Positions 9,085 to 17,484 of a stretch of DNA of 64,000 nucleotides are shown piece by piece (the stretch's first letter is position 1; every line of letters starts with the position of its first letter). The notes under the pieces were generated by a model. The model did no database searches, had not been told where the DNA came from, and was given only the letters and a program-made list of their open reading frames with translations. A program made the position numbers and the translations under genes. This DNA is from JANSWP01 sp041941305 (GTDB taxonomy: Bacteria > Bacteroidota > Bacteroidia > Chitinophagales > Saprospiraceae): assembly GCA_041941305.1 (NCBI GenBank), contig JBGTQJ010000008.1:185041-249040 (forward strand), written 5' to 3'.

Positions 9085-11124
9085 ATGAAAGCCCAATCCT
9101 ATCTATTTCTTTTCATTTGCCTCCTGTTTGCTCAAAAAAACATCTCCCAAAACCAATTGGAATTCCGCTCCGACCCAGTCAATTTCAACCCCCTTTGGGC
9201 GCCCTTCCTTCATGGGGTGGCTTCTGGAGACCCTTCAGAAAATTCTGTTATTCTTTGGACCCGCGTCACTCCAGATTCGACTGTAATGGGCAATTCCATT
9301 GATGTCGAATGGACCATCGCAGATGACCCAAACCTCGAAAATGTAATACAAAGTGGTATGGCAGAAGTGCTACTTGATAAGGATTTTACCTTAAAATTGA
9401 CGGTGACAGGATTGGAGGCTGGCAGTACTTATTATTATGGCTTTGAAGCTTTGGGCAAACATTCCCTGACAGGAAAAACCAAAACAACTCCAACCAATCC
9501 CAATCATTTAAAATTTGGGGTAATCAATTGTGCAAATTTTCAAACGGGCTATTTCAATGCCTACCATCGCCTGGCAGATCACAATGATTTAGACGCCATA
9601 ATCTTTCTTGGCGATTTCTTTTATGAATATGGAGATGGCGTAGTTGCCAATTCGGCAATTGTCGCAGATAGACCAATTGAGCCGGCACATGAAATTGTAA
9701 CCTTGGATGATTATCGCTTGCGCTATTCGACTTATCATTTGGACACCAATTTAATCCGTTTATTGCAGCAATATCCGTTGATTGCTGTTTGGGATGATCA
9801 CGAATTTGCCAATAATGCCTGGATAGGTGGCTCTACCAATCACAATCCAGCCACTGAAGGTCCATGGGTAGATCGGAAGGCTGCCGCACATCAGGCTTTC
9901 TTTGAATGGACCCCTGTAACTGATCATCCGGAAAATCACATTCAGCGCAGCATTCGGTATGGTGATTTGGCGGAAATCATCATGCTTGATACAAGAATAG
10001 TAGGTCGGGAAGAGCCTTTTGCAAGTATTTTGGATCCAGGTGTTAGTGACCCAGATAGGACAATCCTGGGAACGGACCAAAAAACATGGTTGAAAGAGCA
10101 AATATTGAATTCAGAAGCACAATGGAAGATTTTGGGCAATCAGGTCATATTTTCGAAATTCAGTATGGGCTGGCTAACCATGTTGGCACCCGTTCAATCC
10201 TTTTATCAATATGAAAGCCAGTTTCTGGATGGCTGGAAGGGTTTTCCTGCTGAGCAACAGGAAATATTAGATTTTTTGTCAGATAACAATATAAATAATA
10301 CCGTTTTTCTTTCGGGAGACATCCACACAGCTTTTGCATTGGATGTACCCAATACTCCAAATACATTTGAGCTAATAGATACTTCTACACTTGCAATGGT
10401 TCCTATTTATACCCCTTCTCCTGGTTACGATCCGGAAACTGGTGAAGGTTCACTTGCTGTGGAAATGATTGTGCAAAGTACAACCAGTAGTAATTTTGAT
10501 GAACAATTTGATCCATTCACTGCTAATTTTCTTCAAAGTTTTATTAGCTCTGACATTGTTTTTCAAGATACGATTCATCTGGGAAATCCAAATCCCCATT
10601 TAAAATATTCAAACTTGATAGACCATGGCTACTTTATTTTGGACATCAAGCCTGATAGTGTGCAGGGCAATTGGTATTATACCCCTATTTTGGAAATCAC
10701 TGATGAGCAAACCTTTGGCGAAGCCTGGTATACCCTCGATGGAGAAAATCATTTGCAACAGGCTGCCAATGATAGTGCGCCTAAAGCAGTTCAAGACATT
10801 CCCGCTCCACCTAACCCTCCTGGTTTGACGAATGTAAAAGAAGCAACTGGAAAAAATAACCCCATTAATTTATTGGGCTTGTATCCCAACCCTTTTTCTG
10901 ATTTTCAAACTTTACATTTTGCTGTAAATCAAAAATCATTTGTGAACATCACTTTAGTGAACGAGAAAGGACAAGTTGTGAACACCTTAGTGAAGAATAA
11001 TTTACCTGCAGGAGTTTATGATTTGAAATTGAAAGGGGATGATTTGGTTCCCGGTATTTATTTTTATCGGATTCAGACTGAAGAAAGCGTTAAGGTTTTG
11101 AAGACAATAAAGAGCAATTATTAA
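9085..11124 (+). CDS. PhoD-family alkaline phosphatase/phosphodiesterase with T9SS sorting tail
   Basis: A 679-residue secreted metallophosphatase. A signal peptide (MKAQSYLFLFICLLFAQKNI) is followed by the PhoD N-terminal Ig-like part (HGVASGDPSENSVILWTRVT, about residues 42-62). The catalytic domain from about 145 contains FLGDFFYEYGDG, VWDDHEFANNAW and, towards its end, FLSGDIHTAF, the expected metal-binding Asp/His sites of the PhoD superfamily. The last 80 residues (LGLYPNPFSDFQTLHFAVNQ...LVPGIYFYRIQTEE) are a T9SS type A sorting domain. PhoD enzymes hydrolyse phosphate mono- and diesters. Surface release here suggests scavenging of organic phosphate or teichoic/nucleic acid phosphate, but the substrate is inferred. 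The stop codon lies in the first bases of a perfect hairpin shared with the convergent gene. Confidence 0.92.
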   Translation: MKAQSYLFLFICLLFAQKNISQNQLEFRSDPVNFNPLWAPFLHGVASGDPSENSVILWTRVTPDSTVMGNSIDVEWTIADDPNLENVIQSGMAEVLLDKDFTLKLTVTGLEAGSTYYYGFEALGKHSLTGKTKTTPTNPNHLKFGVINCANFQTGYFNAYHRLADHNDLDAIIFLGDFFYEYGDGVVANSAIVADRPIEPAHEIVTLDDYRLRYSTYHLDTNLIRLLQQYPLIAVWDDHEFANNAWIGGSTNHNPATEGPWVDRKAAAHQAFFEWTPVTDHPENHIQRSIRYGDLAEIIMLDTRIVGREEPFASILDPGVSDPDRTILGTDQKTWLKEQILNSEAQWKILGNQVIFSKFSMGWLTMLAPVQSFYQYESQFLDGWKGFPAEQQEILDFLSDNNINNTVFLSGDIHTAFALDVPNTPNTFELIDTSTLAMVPIYTPSPGYDPETGEGSLAVEMIVQSTTSSNFDEQFDPFTANFLQSFISSDIVFQDTIHLGNPNPHLKYSNLIDHGYFILDIKPDSVQGNWYYTPILEITDEQTFGEAWYTLDGENHLQQAANDSAPKAVQDIPAPPNPPGLTNVKEATGKNNPINLLGLYPNPFSDFQTLHFAVNQKSFVNITLVNEKGQVVNTLVKNNLPAGVYDLKLKGDDLVPGIYFYRIQTEESVKVLKTIKSNY

Positions 11125-11176
11125 TATTTCTGGTTGGAATCTTCGCTAAGTGCGAAGATTCCAACCAGAAATATTA
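11122..11176. terminator. Perfect 25-bp hairpin between convergent stop codons
   Basis: Arm 11122-11146 (TAATATTTCTGGTTGGAATC then TTCGC) is exactly complementary to 11152-11176, with loop TAAGT. The left arm begins with the TAA stop of the PhoD gene, and the minus-strand protease gene ends at 11177. It should form a stem in both transcripts and act as a bidirectional terminator, although it lacks a long T-run and is longer than usual. Confidence 0.7.
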
Positions 11177-12451
11177 TCAACGCAACTCATGTTCCACATT
11201 CTCAATCTTGGGCTCTCCCAGGAAAACAACCGCTCCTTTCTCTTTTTTAAATTCCTGAATCTCAACCCCCTGCCACAAATCACCACAATCATTATGCAGA
11301 GTACAATTATCTAAAATCAGTTTTCCTCCAGGTTTCACCGTAATTTTTGCTCCTTTGGGGAAAGACACACGACAACTTATTTGTAAACTACCTCCCGGCT
11401 CAATTGTCAAATGTCCTTCTAAATCTTTCATAGATTTCCAGTGTATAGAATCCGCAATAAAGATATGGCGGTCTTGGCGCAATTCGCACCAGGTACGTCG
11501 AAGATAATCCCGCCTTTTAAACCTTGGATTAGAAAAATTGTAATGCATCTTTCCAATCTGGCAAGGCGACCAGGCAGACTGATAGGCATTGTAGTCCATA
11601 AAATTATTGGAAGCCAATGAATCGCATTCCGGAGATGATTTGTCATTCCAACAATTCGGATGATTGGGGGTATCATCACAGCCATCTTTGTAAGTCCAGG
11701 TATGTGGTAAACCGTAAATATGTCCTACTTCGTGATTGAAATACTTTTGCGCCAAATTCGGTTTCATTTTTCCACCTTTAAAATCCCCCGCCACTTTTAT
11801 GGCACGCCCTAGTGCAATTCCGGTACTATGATTTTTATAGGTTGGAGACAATACACTGTCTGGATGTAATGGCTGGATAAAGCAGTTCAAAACCGTATCC
11901 AATTGAATACCATATTTTTTAAAGACATCACGATTGTAATTATTTCGGTTTTTGCCCTTATTGACCATAAAATACAAGTCATCGTCATAGTGAAAATGAA
12001 CCCCGTCATCGCCCGCTATCCATTTTCGCTTGGCAATCCAATAGCGGTAGCGAGGGGGAATCACTGGCGTCTCATTTCCTGGAGGTAAAAACATTTTTTG
12101 ATTGTTCTTGATGCGATGTTCAGCAGCCCGTATTAAATCTTTTACAAACTTCACCCCTTCTGCTTCGTTTTTAAACAGCTGAGTACTATCCTCCGAATTC
12201 ATCAAATGAAAATTCATATTGATGTATCGAATCGGCGTATGGTCGAGATAGGCTGTATCTGGTATATAATTTAATTTATCCTTACAACAATCTCTGCCTG
12301 TTCCAGCCCTGACAGGTCGTGCACCTGCAGCCACAATCACATCGTTGTCAACAAATTGCACGTCTTCGGTGCTTAGAAATCGTTTTTGAACAGTTGGATT
12401 GCAGGAGTTCACTAAAAACCAGGATAAGGCAATTAAAAATATTTTTTTCAT
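11177..12451 (-). CDS. Pappalysin-like (M43) zinc metalloprotease lipoprotein
   Basis: A 424-residue protein. The N-terminus MKKIFLIALSWFLVNSCNPT is a lipoprotein signal with a cysteine at residue 17. At about 240-255, HEVGHIYGLPHTW matches the metzincin zinc site HExxHxxGxxH, and NFMDYNAYQSAWSP at about 290 supplies the Met-turn. Cysteine-rich stretches (DGCDDTPNHPNCW, CDSL) fit the pappalysin/cytophagalysin group, peptidase family M43. The C-terminal 80 residues (LTIEPGGSLQISCRVSFPKG...PGGKLILDNCTLHNDCGDLW) look like a short beta-helix or pentapeptide-type segment. No T9SS domain is present; the lipid anchor would hold it in the envelope. It converges with the PhoD gene. Confidence 0.85.
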   Translation of the reverse strand: MKKIFLIALSWFLVNSCNPTVQKRFLSTEDVQFVDNDVIVAAGARPVRAGTGRDCCKDKLNYIPDTAYLDHTPIRYINMNFHLMNSEDSTQLFKNEAEGVKFVKDLIRAAEHRIKNNQKMFLPPGNETPVIPPRYRYWIAKRKWIAGDDGVHFHYDDDLYFMVNKGKNRNNYNRDVFKKYGIQLDTVLNCFIQPLHPDSVLSPTYKNHSTGIALGRAIKVAGDFKGGKMKPNLAQKYFNHEVGHIYGLPHTWTYKDGCDDTPNHPNCWNDKSSPECDSLASNNFMDYNAYQSAWSPCQIGKMHYNFSNPRFKRRDYLRRTWCELRQDRHIFIADSIHWKSMKDLEGHLTIEPGGSLQISCRVSFPKGAKITVKPGGKLILDNCTLHNDCGDLWQGVEIQEFKKEKGAVVFLGEPKIENVEHELR

Positions 12452-12489
12452 AGCGATTTTTTGCCTGAAAGCATTTTTTAAAACTTAAC

Positions 12490-12570
12490 TGAAAAAATAA
12501 TTTGATGGTTCAAAATTGAATAAAGTTGTCCAAATAAACAATTGAACAATTTTGAACAACTTTAAACAAG
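12490..12570. repeat. Copy of dispersed GTTCAAAATTG / TTTTGAACAACTTT repeat
   Basis: The 14-mer TTTTGAACAACTTT at 12550-12563 recurs exactly at 14852-14865, and a related TTGAACGACTTTGAAC starts at 38849. The upstream half here (GGTTCAAAATTGAATAAAG) is roughly the inverse of the downstream half. All three copies lie shortly upstream of a gene start. Confidence 0.5.
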
Positions 12571-12578
12571 CCTTAGCC

Positions 12579-12586
12579 TATATTTG
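12579..12586 (+). promoter_or_regulatory. Bacteroidota -7 promoter box for purD
   Basis: TATATTTG matches TAnnTTTG exactly and ends 22 bp before the purD ATG. The best upstream TTG (12552-12554) is 24 bp away, a little far for the usual -33 element, so only the -7 box is claimed. Confidence 0.5.
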
Positions 12587-12608
12587 CGGCAAAATTGAAA
12601 ACCTAATT

Positions 12609-13877
12609 ATGAACATACTTATCCTCGGCGGAGGCGGACGCGAACACACATTTGCCTGGAAAATTCAACAAAGTCCACATTGTTCCAAACTATTTATTGC
12701 TCCCGGAAATGCAGGAACTGCAACATGTGGAACCAATGTCGCCCTTGATCCAAACGATTTTGAAGCAGTAAAAGCTTATGTGCTCGACAATGAGATTGAA
12801 ATGGTAGTAGTAGGACCTGAGGCTCCCTTGGTGAAAGGGATTTACGATTTTTTCAAAAATGATGAAGCGCTAAACGGAGTTTCTGTAATTGGACCCTCTC
12901 AAAAAGGGGCTATGTTGGAAGGAAGTAAAGCCTTTGCCAAAGAATTCATGGCAAAGCAAAATATTCCGACAGCAGCATACCGAGAATTCACTGCCAATAC
13001 TTTAGAGGATGGACTGAATTACATTGCGACTCAAACGCCCCCTATTGTTTTAAAAGCAGATGGCCTGGCAGCGGGGAAAGGTGTTTTGATTTGTCAAAGT
13101 ATCGCGGAAGCACAGGATGAATTGAAAGAAATGCTGGGTGGAAAGTTTGGAGACGCAAGCTCCAAGGTAGTCATTGAACAGTTTTTGGATGGAATCGAAT
13201 TTTCTGTTTTTACGCTTACTGATGGCTATTCCTACAAAATTTTGCCCATTGCAAAAGATTACAAACGAATTGGTGAAGGCGATACCGGATTGAATACTGG
13301 AGGCATGGGTGCCGTTTCGCCTGTTTCCTTTGTAGATGAAGCTTTGATGCAAAAAGTAGAAAATCAAATCATTCGACCTACCATTGAAGGTATTCGCCAA
13401 AGCGATTTTGAATATGAGGGTTTTGTATTTTTTGGTTTGATCAATGTAGGCGGAGATCCCTTTGTCATTGAATACAATTGCCGAATGGGGGACCCGGAAA
13501 CAGAAGTTGTACTTCCAAGATTACAGAATGATTTGGTGGAAATGTTCATTGCCCTTCGTGATGGAAAGCTACATCAGGTGGAAGTTGAAAAAGATACCCG
13601 TGCAGCGACTACGGTTATGCTGGTTTCAGGTGGTTACCCCGGCAAATATGAAAAAGGAAAGACCATGAGCGGTTTTGAAAACGTAGACAACAGTATTCTT
13701 TTTCATGCCGGCACAAAGGAATCTGAAAAAGGAATAGTAACGAATGGAGGTCGAGTCATCGCTGTCACTTCTTATGGCAATGATTTTCAAGAAGCCCTCA
13801 AAACGTCAAATCAAAACGCTGAACGGATCAATTTTGAAGGAAAATATTATCGAAAAGATATAGGGTTTGATCTTTAA
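12609..13877 (+). CDS. purD: Phosphoribosylamine-glycine ligase (GAR synthetase)
   Basis: PurD catalyses the second step of purine synthesis: 5-phosphoribosylamine + glycine + ATP to GAR. The ATG at 12609 gives 422 residues, the normal family length, and begins MNILILGGGGREHTFAWKI, the standard PurD N-terminus with its GGGGREH loop. An in-frame start at 12552 would only add non-homologous residues. The ATP-grasp core shows PPIVLKADGLAAGKGVLIC (about 140-160), GDTGLNTGGMGAVSPV (about 222-238) and VIEYNCRMGDPETEVVLPRL (about 283-302), which carry the nucleotide and Mg sites. The gene stands alone with its own promoter box upstream and a palindrome downstream. Confidence 0.97.
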   Translation: MNILILGGGGREHTFAWKIQQSPHCSKLFIAPGNAGTATCGTNVALDPNDFEAVKAYVLDNEIEMVVVGPEAPLVKGIYDFFKNDEALNGVSVIGPSQKGAMLEGSKAFAKEFMAKQNIPTAAYREFTANTLEDGLNYIATQTPPIVLKADGLAAGKGVLICQSIAEAQDELKEMLGGKFGDASSKVVIEQFLDGIEFSVFTLTDGYSYKILPIAKDYKRIGEGDTGLNTGGMGAVSPVSFVDEALMQKVENQIIRPTIEGIRQSDFEYEGFVFFGLINVGGDPFVIEYNCRMGDPETEVVLPRLQNDLVEMFIALRDGKLHQVEVEKDTRAATTVMLVSGGYPGKYEKGKTMSGFENVDNSILFHAGTKESEKGIVTNGGRVIAVTSYGNDFQEALKTSNQNAERINFEGKYYRKDIGFDL

Positions 13878-13884
13878 CAGTTCA

Positions 13885-13944
13885 CAGTTCTGAGTTCTCA
13901 GTCAATGCAGAAACCGGGAACTCAGAACCGGGAACTCAGAACTG
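13885..13944. repeat. Inverted repeat just upstream of a GTG start
   Basis: CAGTTCTGAGTTC (13885-13897) is perfectly mirrored by GAACTCAGAACTG (13932-13944), and the right half holds a direct repeat of GGGAACTCAGAACC. The palindrome ends 6 bp before the enoyl-CoA hydratase start and would pair across its ribosome-binding region. Confidence 0.55.
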
Positions 13945-13950
13945 ATTATC

Positions 13951-14718
13951 GTGGACAAAACGCAACTCGGTCATGTGACCTCAGACATAACTGATGGAAT
14001 TTCAACAATTGAATTTTTCCATCCTTCTCACAATTCCCTTCCAGGGAAACTGTTAGCCGAATTAGCCAATTCAATTACGAAGGCAGGTGAAGACGATGCT
14101 GTCAAGGTCATCATTCTCAAAAGTGCTGGCGAACGAACCTTTTGTGCAGGAGCTAGCTTTGACGAATTGATCTCCATCGACAATTTTGAAACGGGCAAAA
14201 ATTTCTTTCTGGGCTTTGCCAATGTCATCAATGCAATGAGAAAATGTCCCAAATTCATCATTGGTAGGGTGCAAGGCAAAGCTGTAGGTGGCGGAGTAGG
14301 GGTCGCGTCTGCTACGGATTATTGTTTGGCTACCAAATGGGCTTCTGTGAAATTAAGTGAATTGGCGATTGGTATCGGACCATTTGTAGTAGGACCAGCT
14401 GTTGAACGAAAAATTGGCAAATCTGCCATGACCCAATTGGCAATTGATGCCACTTCCTGGCAAACGGCGGCATGGGCAAAAGAAAAAGGTCTGTATGCAG
14501 AAGTTTATGAAAATGCAGAAGCAATGGATGAAGGAATTCAGGTTTTGGCAAAAAAGCTTGTCAACTCAAATCCAGAAGCAATGCAATTGTTAAAAAAAGT
14601 ATTTTGGGAAGGAGCATCAAATTGGGATGACTTGTTGGGCCAACGGGCAGCTATGAGTGGGCAATTGGTTCTTTCTGATTTTACAAGACAGGCAATTGAA
14701 AAATTTAAACAGAAGTAA
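13951..14718 (+). CDS. Enoyl-CoA hydratase/isomerase family protein
   Basis: A 255-residue crotonase-fold protein. It starts at GTG 13951 (MDKTQLGHVTSDITDG); no ATG lies before the conserved first strand, so the GTG is accepted. The two oxyanion-hole segments are visible: ERTFCAGASFDEL (about residues 64-76) and VQGKAVGGGVGVASATDYCL (about 106-125), followed by ASVKLSELAIGIGPFVVGPA. The family hydrates or isomerises acyl-CoA esters in fatty-acid or amino-acid breakdown; the exact substrate cannot be read here. The usual catalytic Glu pair is not fully obvious, as the second position appears within LSELAIGI. It has no operon partner. Confidence 0.85.
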   Translation: MDKTQLGHVTSDITDGISTIEFFHPSHNSLPGKLLAELANSITKAGEDDAVKVIILKSAGERTFCAGASFDELISIDNFETGKNFFLGFANVINAMRKCPKFIIGRVQGKAVGGGVGVASATDYCLATKWASVKLSELAIGIGPFVVGPAVERKIGKSAMTQLAIDATSWQTAAWAKEKGLYAEVYENAEAMDEGIQVLAKKLVNSNPEAMQLLKKVFWEGASNWDDLLGQRAAMSGQLVLSDFTRQAIEKFKQK

Positions 14719-14806
14719 TTTATGGTACGGACTCTTTTTGCATTTGCATTGTCCTTTGCATCTGACGCCTTTTTACTCCATTTATATACTTGAGAGAATA
14801 GTATAA

Positions 14807-14863
14807 AGTTGTTCAAGATCGTTTAAAACTGTTTAAAGGTTGTTTAAACGATTTTGAACAACT
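14807..14863. repeat. 21-bp inverted repeat upstream of the dipeptidyl peptidase gene
   Basis: AGTTGTTCAAGATCGTTTAA (14807-14826, plus one more A) pairs with 14843-14863 with a single mismatch. It overlaps the dispersed TTTTGAACAACTTT repeat (14852-14865) and ends 38 bp before the ATG at 14902. Confidence 0.55.
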
Positions 14864-14901
14864 TTCGAACAATTTTGAACCACAACATAAATCAAATTTC
14901 C

Positions 14902-17109
14902 ATGAGAATTACAATATTATTTTTTCTTTTAATATTTAGTTGGAATATAAAAACCCATGCTCAATCTCCCATTTCAGTTGAAGATATTTTTGCCAGTGCA
15001 AGATTCAGTGAAAATGCTGTACCTGGCTTCAATTTTTTGGCAGATGGTAAGCACTATTCTCAATTGGAAGGCAATAAAATTGTCAAATATGATCTGACAA
15101 CTGGAAGATTGGTCGGTACCATATTCGATGCTGGACTAGTTCCTGAAAACACCAATTTCAATGGACAAATTGACGACTATTCCTTCAGCAAGGACGAAAC
15201 CAAGATTTTAATCTCCTCTGAAACTGAACGCATTTATCGCCATTCTACACGCGCCCGATTTTTTGTTTGGGATATTTCTGGAAAGTCATTGCTGCCTGTT
15301 TTTACAGAGGCTAAAGTTAGATTGGCTACTTTCAATCCCGATGGGACGAAGGTCGCTTTCGTTGTTGCCAACAACCTTTATTACAAAGATTTTCGCACAG
15401 GGGAAACGACACTAATCACTTCGGATGGAAAATGGAATGAAATCATCAATGGTGCAACTGACTGGGTATATGAGGAAGAGTTTGGGTTCGACAAAGGTTT
15501 TGAATGGTCTCCTGATGGCAATAGAATAGCCTTCTATCGCTTTGATGAAAGTAGGGTCAAAGAATTCACCATGACCAATTATAGAGATGAAATGTATCCG
15601 GAGTATGTCACTTTCAAGTACCCAAAGGTTGGGGAAGAAAATTCAAAAGTGAGCATTCACATTTATGAACTGAAGTCGAAAAAAACGACCAAGGTAGTCA
15701 TGGCAAATCCAATGGAATATGTGCCCAGAATCAAGTGGACTCAAGAAGACGATGAATTGTGTGTGTTCAATATGAATCGCCATCAAAACAAATTGGAATT
15801 GCTCCTGGCAGATGCCCGAAATGGGAATACCAAACGCTTATTGCAGGAAACCAGCAAATGGTATATCAGCATTCATGATAATTTGACTTTTCTGAAAGGA
15901 GGAAAGTTCTTTGTTTGGACGAGCGAGCAAGATGGATGGAAACATATCTATCTCTACAACATGAAAGGAGAAGTCGTGAATCAAATCACGAAAGGGAACT
16001 GGGAAGTCACAGATTTTTATGGCATAGATCAGGATAAAAGTATGGTTTATTTCCAGGCGGCAAAAGAATCTCCTTTACATAGGCATATTTATGCTGCTAA
16101 CCTTAATGGGCAAAGGGATAAACAACTTTCAACTGATGATGGCTGGAACAGCGCTCAATTTAGCAGCACTTTCGATTATTATGTACTCAATCATTCTACC
16201 CATAATTCTGCTCCAGTGTACGCTGTGTATCAAAGAAATGGAAAATTGGTGCGCGTGATAGAAGACAATGCCCATATGGATAAAGTTCAGGAAGGAGCTG
16301 GTGTTCAGCCCGTAGAATTCTTTGAATTTGAGACTAGCGAAGGCATCACGCTAAATGGATATATGATCAAGCCTCCAAATTTTAATGAAAATCAACAATA
16401 CCCTGTATTTATGTATCAATATGGCGGTCCTGGCAGCCAGCAAGTAGTCGATCGTTGGCAAGGCAGGCGTTATTACTGGTGGCTACAAATGTTGGCGCAA
16501 CAAGGTTATTTGGTAGCTTGTGTAGACAATAGAGGTACAGGTGGCAGAGGAGAGGAATTCAAAAAAATGACCTACATGCAGTTAGGGCACTACGAGACCA
16601 TTGACCAAACTGAAGCAGCCAAATATTTGGGCAACTTGCCTTATACTGACAAAAATCGTATTGGCATTTTTGGTTGGAGTTATGGTGGATATATGTCTTC
16701 TCTTTGCTTGTTAAAGGGCAATGATGTTTTCAAAGCAGCCATTGCTGTTGCTCCGGTTACGAGTTGGAAATGGTATGACACCATTTATACCGAGCGTTAT
16801 ATGAGAACACTAGAAGAAAATGAAAGTGGCTATCGCGAAAATTCTCCAATATATTTTGCGGACCGCTTAAAGGGAAACTATCTGTTGGTTCACGGCATGG
16901 GCGATGACAATGTTCATTTTCAACATACTGCTGAAATGGCAAATGCGCTGATAGCGGCGAATAAACATTTTGATACCTATTACTACCCAAATAGAAATCA
17001 CGGCATTTACGGTGGAGTGACCAGACTACATTTGTTTACCAAAATGACAAATTTTCTGGAGGACAAGTTAATGAATGATAAAAGCCCAGTGGGAGAAACC
17101 AAACCGTGA
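14902..17109 (+). CDS. Dipeptidyl peptidase IV-type serine peptidase (S9B family)
   Basis: The ATG at 14902 starts a signal peptide (MRITILFFLLIFSWNIKTHA, cleavage near AQS); an in-frame start at 14854 would bury it, so it is rejected. The mature protein has the eight-bladed propeller of DPP-IV (about 60-460), including DWVYEEEFGFDKGFEWSPDG, which carries the Glu-Glu pair that binds the substrate N-terminus. The alpha/beta-hydrolase domain follows, with nucleophile GWSYGGYMSS, Asp in HGMGDDNVHFQ and His in NRNHGIYGG. It should remove X-Pro or X-Ala dipeptides in the periplasm. The C-terminus extends about ten residues past the usual end (KLMNDKSPVGETKP) and overlaps a truncated transporter frame by 35 bp, suggesting a rearrangement joined the two. 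Confidence 0.95.
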   Translation: MRITILFFLLIFSWNIKTHAQSPISVEDIFASARFSENAVPGFNFLADGKHYSQLEGNKIVKYDLTTGRLVGTIFDAGLVPENTNFNGQIDDYSFSKDETKILISSETERIYRHSTRARFFVWDISGKSLLPVFTEAKVRLATFNPDGTKVAFVVANNLYYKDFRTGETTLITSDGKWNEIINGATDWVYEEEFGFDKGFEWSPDGNRIAFYRFDESRVKEFTMTNYRDEMYPEYVTFKYPKVGEENSKVSIHIYELKSKKTTKVVMANPMEYVPRIKWTQEDDELCVFNMNRHQNKLELLLADARNGNTKRLLQETSKWYISIHDNLTFLKGGKFFVWTSEQDGWKHIYLYNMKGEVVNQITKGNWEVTDFYGIDQDKSMVYFQAAKESPLHRHIYAANLNGQRDKQLSTDDGWNSAQFSSTFDYYVLNHSTHNSAPVYAVYQRNGKLVRVIEDNAHMDKVQEGAGVQPVEFFEFETSEGITLNGYMIKPPNFNENQQYPVFMYQYGGPGSQQVVDRWQGRRYYWWLQMLAQQGYLVACVDNRGTGGRGEEFKKMTYMQLGHYETIDQTEAAKYLGNLPYTDKNRIGIFGWSYGGYMSSLCLLKGNDVFKAAIAVAPVTSWKWYDTIYTERYMRTLEENESGYRENSPIYFADRLKGNYLLVHGMGDDNVHFQHTAEMANALIAANKHFDTYYYPNRNHGIYGGVTRLHLFTKMTNFLEDKLMNDKSPVGETKP

Positions 17110-17482
17110 GAAAAAAGTAGTGGAAGTCATCACCGCTGATAAAGATCGTTGGGTAGATGTGATGATGAAAGAAGAATTGGAAATGCTCAAAGAACAGAAG
17201 TCACCTTTAGCTATCGGAACAGTTACTTATCTCTCTTTTGTTTTGTTGGGTTTGATCCCCTTGGTCATATACGTTTGGGATTATCTTGTGGGTTATACGG
17301 GAGATCTTTTTTTCACAGCTTGCCTATTGACTTCCCTGGGATTTATTATCGTTGGTTTTTTGAAAACCTATGTGACACAAACCAATCGTTGGAAAGGCAT
17401 TTTGGAAACCCTACTATTGGGAGGTGTTGCAGCAAGTGTCGCCTATTTTGTAGGAGATTGGCTGGAGAAACTGATTTCATAA
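17075..17482 (+). pseudogene. C-terminal half of a VIT/CCC1-family metal transporter, N-terminus missing
   Basis: 135 residues from an ATG inside the end of the peptidase gene. The stretch VVEVITADKDRWVDVMMKEE matches the central cytoplasmic part of VIT1/CCC1 iron/manganese transporters. It is followed by three hydrophobic helices (IGTVTYLSFVLLGLIPLVIY; FFTACLLTSLGFIIVGFL; TLLLGGVAASVAYFVGDWL), corresponding to helices 3-5 of the five in that family. Helices 1-2 and the first half of the cytoplasmic domain, normally about 100 residues, are absent; the sequence to the left is peptidase. It may therefore be a decaying fragment, or a small protein translated by coupling to the peptidase. I favour a remnant, since helix 1 carries ion-path residues. 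Confidence 0.7.
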
Positions 17483-17484
17483 AG

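Noticed and set aside
9760..10101. 113-residue minus-strand frame inside the PhoD gene
   Set aside because: Overlaps the catalytic domain of a clear PhoD protein; a shadow.
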